From: Trichobilharzia szidati | Taxonomy: Eukaryota; Platyhelminthes; Trematoda; Strigeidida; Schistosomatidae | Direction: 5' to 3' | Assembly (NCBI GenBank): GCA_944472155.2 | Contig: OX235274.1 | Location: 31,990,052-32,054,051 of the forward strand | Length of the DNA: 64,000 nucleotides | Shown: one piece after another, positions 63,365 through 64,000 of the stretch | Layout: each line of letters opens with the position of its first letter | Position numbering within the stretch: the stretch's first letter is position 1 | Notes under the pieces: model-generated | The model's input: the letters and a program-made list of their open reading frames with translations, nothing else | What the model was told of the DNA's origin: nothing | Databases searched by the model: none | Program-made: the position numbers and the translations under genes

Positions 63365-64000
63365 AAGAAGATATTTTGCCTGAAAGTGGAAGGTCTGTCT
63401 GTCTGTTTTCGACATAGAACTTTGCACATATGTGCTGCAGTTCAAGTCGCCACACTCCATGTAGCACACAAAGCAAGAGAAGAAAGTAGGAGAAATGCAT
63501 AATAAAGACAGTAAACAGAGGTGTGAGACAAAGGAATAGTAATAACGAAGAACAAAACAGTTTCATTGGAAATCATGAGTCACAAGGAGTGGATGCATCT
63601 GCACCAGCCACTGAGAACGATTTTGAGCCATGTCACCAATTGTTTCCAACCATTGGTTTTCACCGTCCCGAGGACCCCAACCAGGAAGTCTACACCTCCC
63701 TACGTGACTGGCTTAAACTAACTGTTGTAGATTTCATTGACTGGTGCCATGTTTTCGTTTGACCACCGCTAGCTCTTTTCCAGCCTGACTCTATATCAGC
63801 TAACATTGCCCGTCGAGGAAGGCGATGACTAGGCATACGTAGCACATGTCCTAACCATCTCAGTCGATGTAATTTCACAGTCTCGTCGACTGATTTCCCC
63901 TCCTTACCTAGCACTCGACGCCTAACGCCTAAAGTAGATGGTGATTATTATTTACCGATAGATGTGAAAAAGTAACGTGATAACTACATCGGAAAGGTTA
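63365..64000 (-). mobile_element. LINE-A 3' half, running off the right edge
   Basis: The minus strand reads LGKEGKSVDETVKLHRLRWL, GHVLRMPSHRLPRRAMLADI and SGGQTKTWHQSMKSTTV (63914-63690), then the 3' tail to GTTCTATGTCGAAAAC at 63405. A better-preserved copy. Confidence 0.85.

Noticed and set aside
1..64000. Bacterial features (operons, ribosome-binding sites, CRISPR, phage)
   Set aside because: Spliced exons, LINEs, SINEs and PLEs show nuclear eukaryotic DNA; none of these features is supported.

Overview
The window is repeat-rich, AT-biased eukaryotic DNA. It fits a schistosome-type blood fluke (Schistosomatidae). The reasons are hammerhead-bearing Smα-like repeats, RTE-type LINEs, many Penelope-like elements (PLEs) with GIY-YIG endonuclease domains, tRNA-headed SINEs, and conventional GT/AG introns tens of kilobases long. 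The species cannot be fixed from sequence alone. Family letters (LINE-A, SINE-C and so on) are my own labels.

Only one host gene is recognisable. It lies on the minus strand and runs through almost the whole window. Five exons (56415-55552, 39105-38925, 36801-36727, 24292-24178, 4206-4052) join with matching phases and encode a TBC-domain Rab GTPase-activating protein that most resembles TBC1D10/EPI64. The introns between them are 16.4, 2.1, 12.4 and 20.0 kb. The first exons lie beyond the right edge or were not recognised, and the 3' exons lie beyond the left edge. No other host gene, tRNA gene or rRNA gene could be supported.

Most recognisable sequence outside the exons is mobile-element debris in nested layers. 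LINE-A (RT motifs GVRQGCP and YADD) and LINE-B (RTE-like, with a separate APE-type endonuclease segment at 23.1-24.1 kb) appear as truncated, frameshifted copies on both strands. Several PLE lineages (a to g) carry YVDDT reverse transcriptase and/or GIY-YIG segments, and four copies are bracketed by inverted terminal modules. SINE-C and SINE-L have tRNA-like heads. SINE-C's body resembles the 5' leader of LINE-B and its tail resembles the LINE-B 3' end. Two solo-LTR families (J and K) end in TG...CA.

The most striking theme is the number of self-cleaving-ribozyme-like folds. Smα-like repeats carry the known schistosome hammerhead. A second tRNA-headed family (D) carries a different hammerhead-shaped fold with its own stem I, stem II and stem III sequences. 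At least two PLE lineages have hammerhead-like folds near their 3' ends. Smα-like and D copies repeatedly occur as fold-backs, with the hammerhead-plus-tail inverted in front of a forward copy. Most hammerheads are damaged at core position C3; one Smα-like copy (55399-55447) keeps the whole core.
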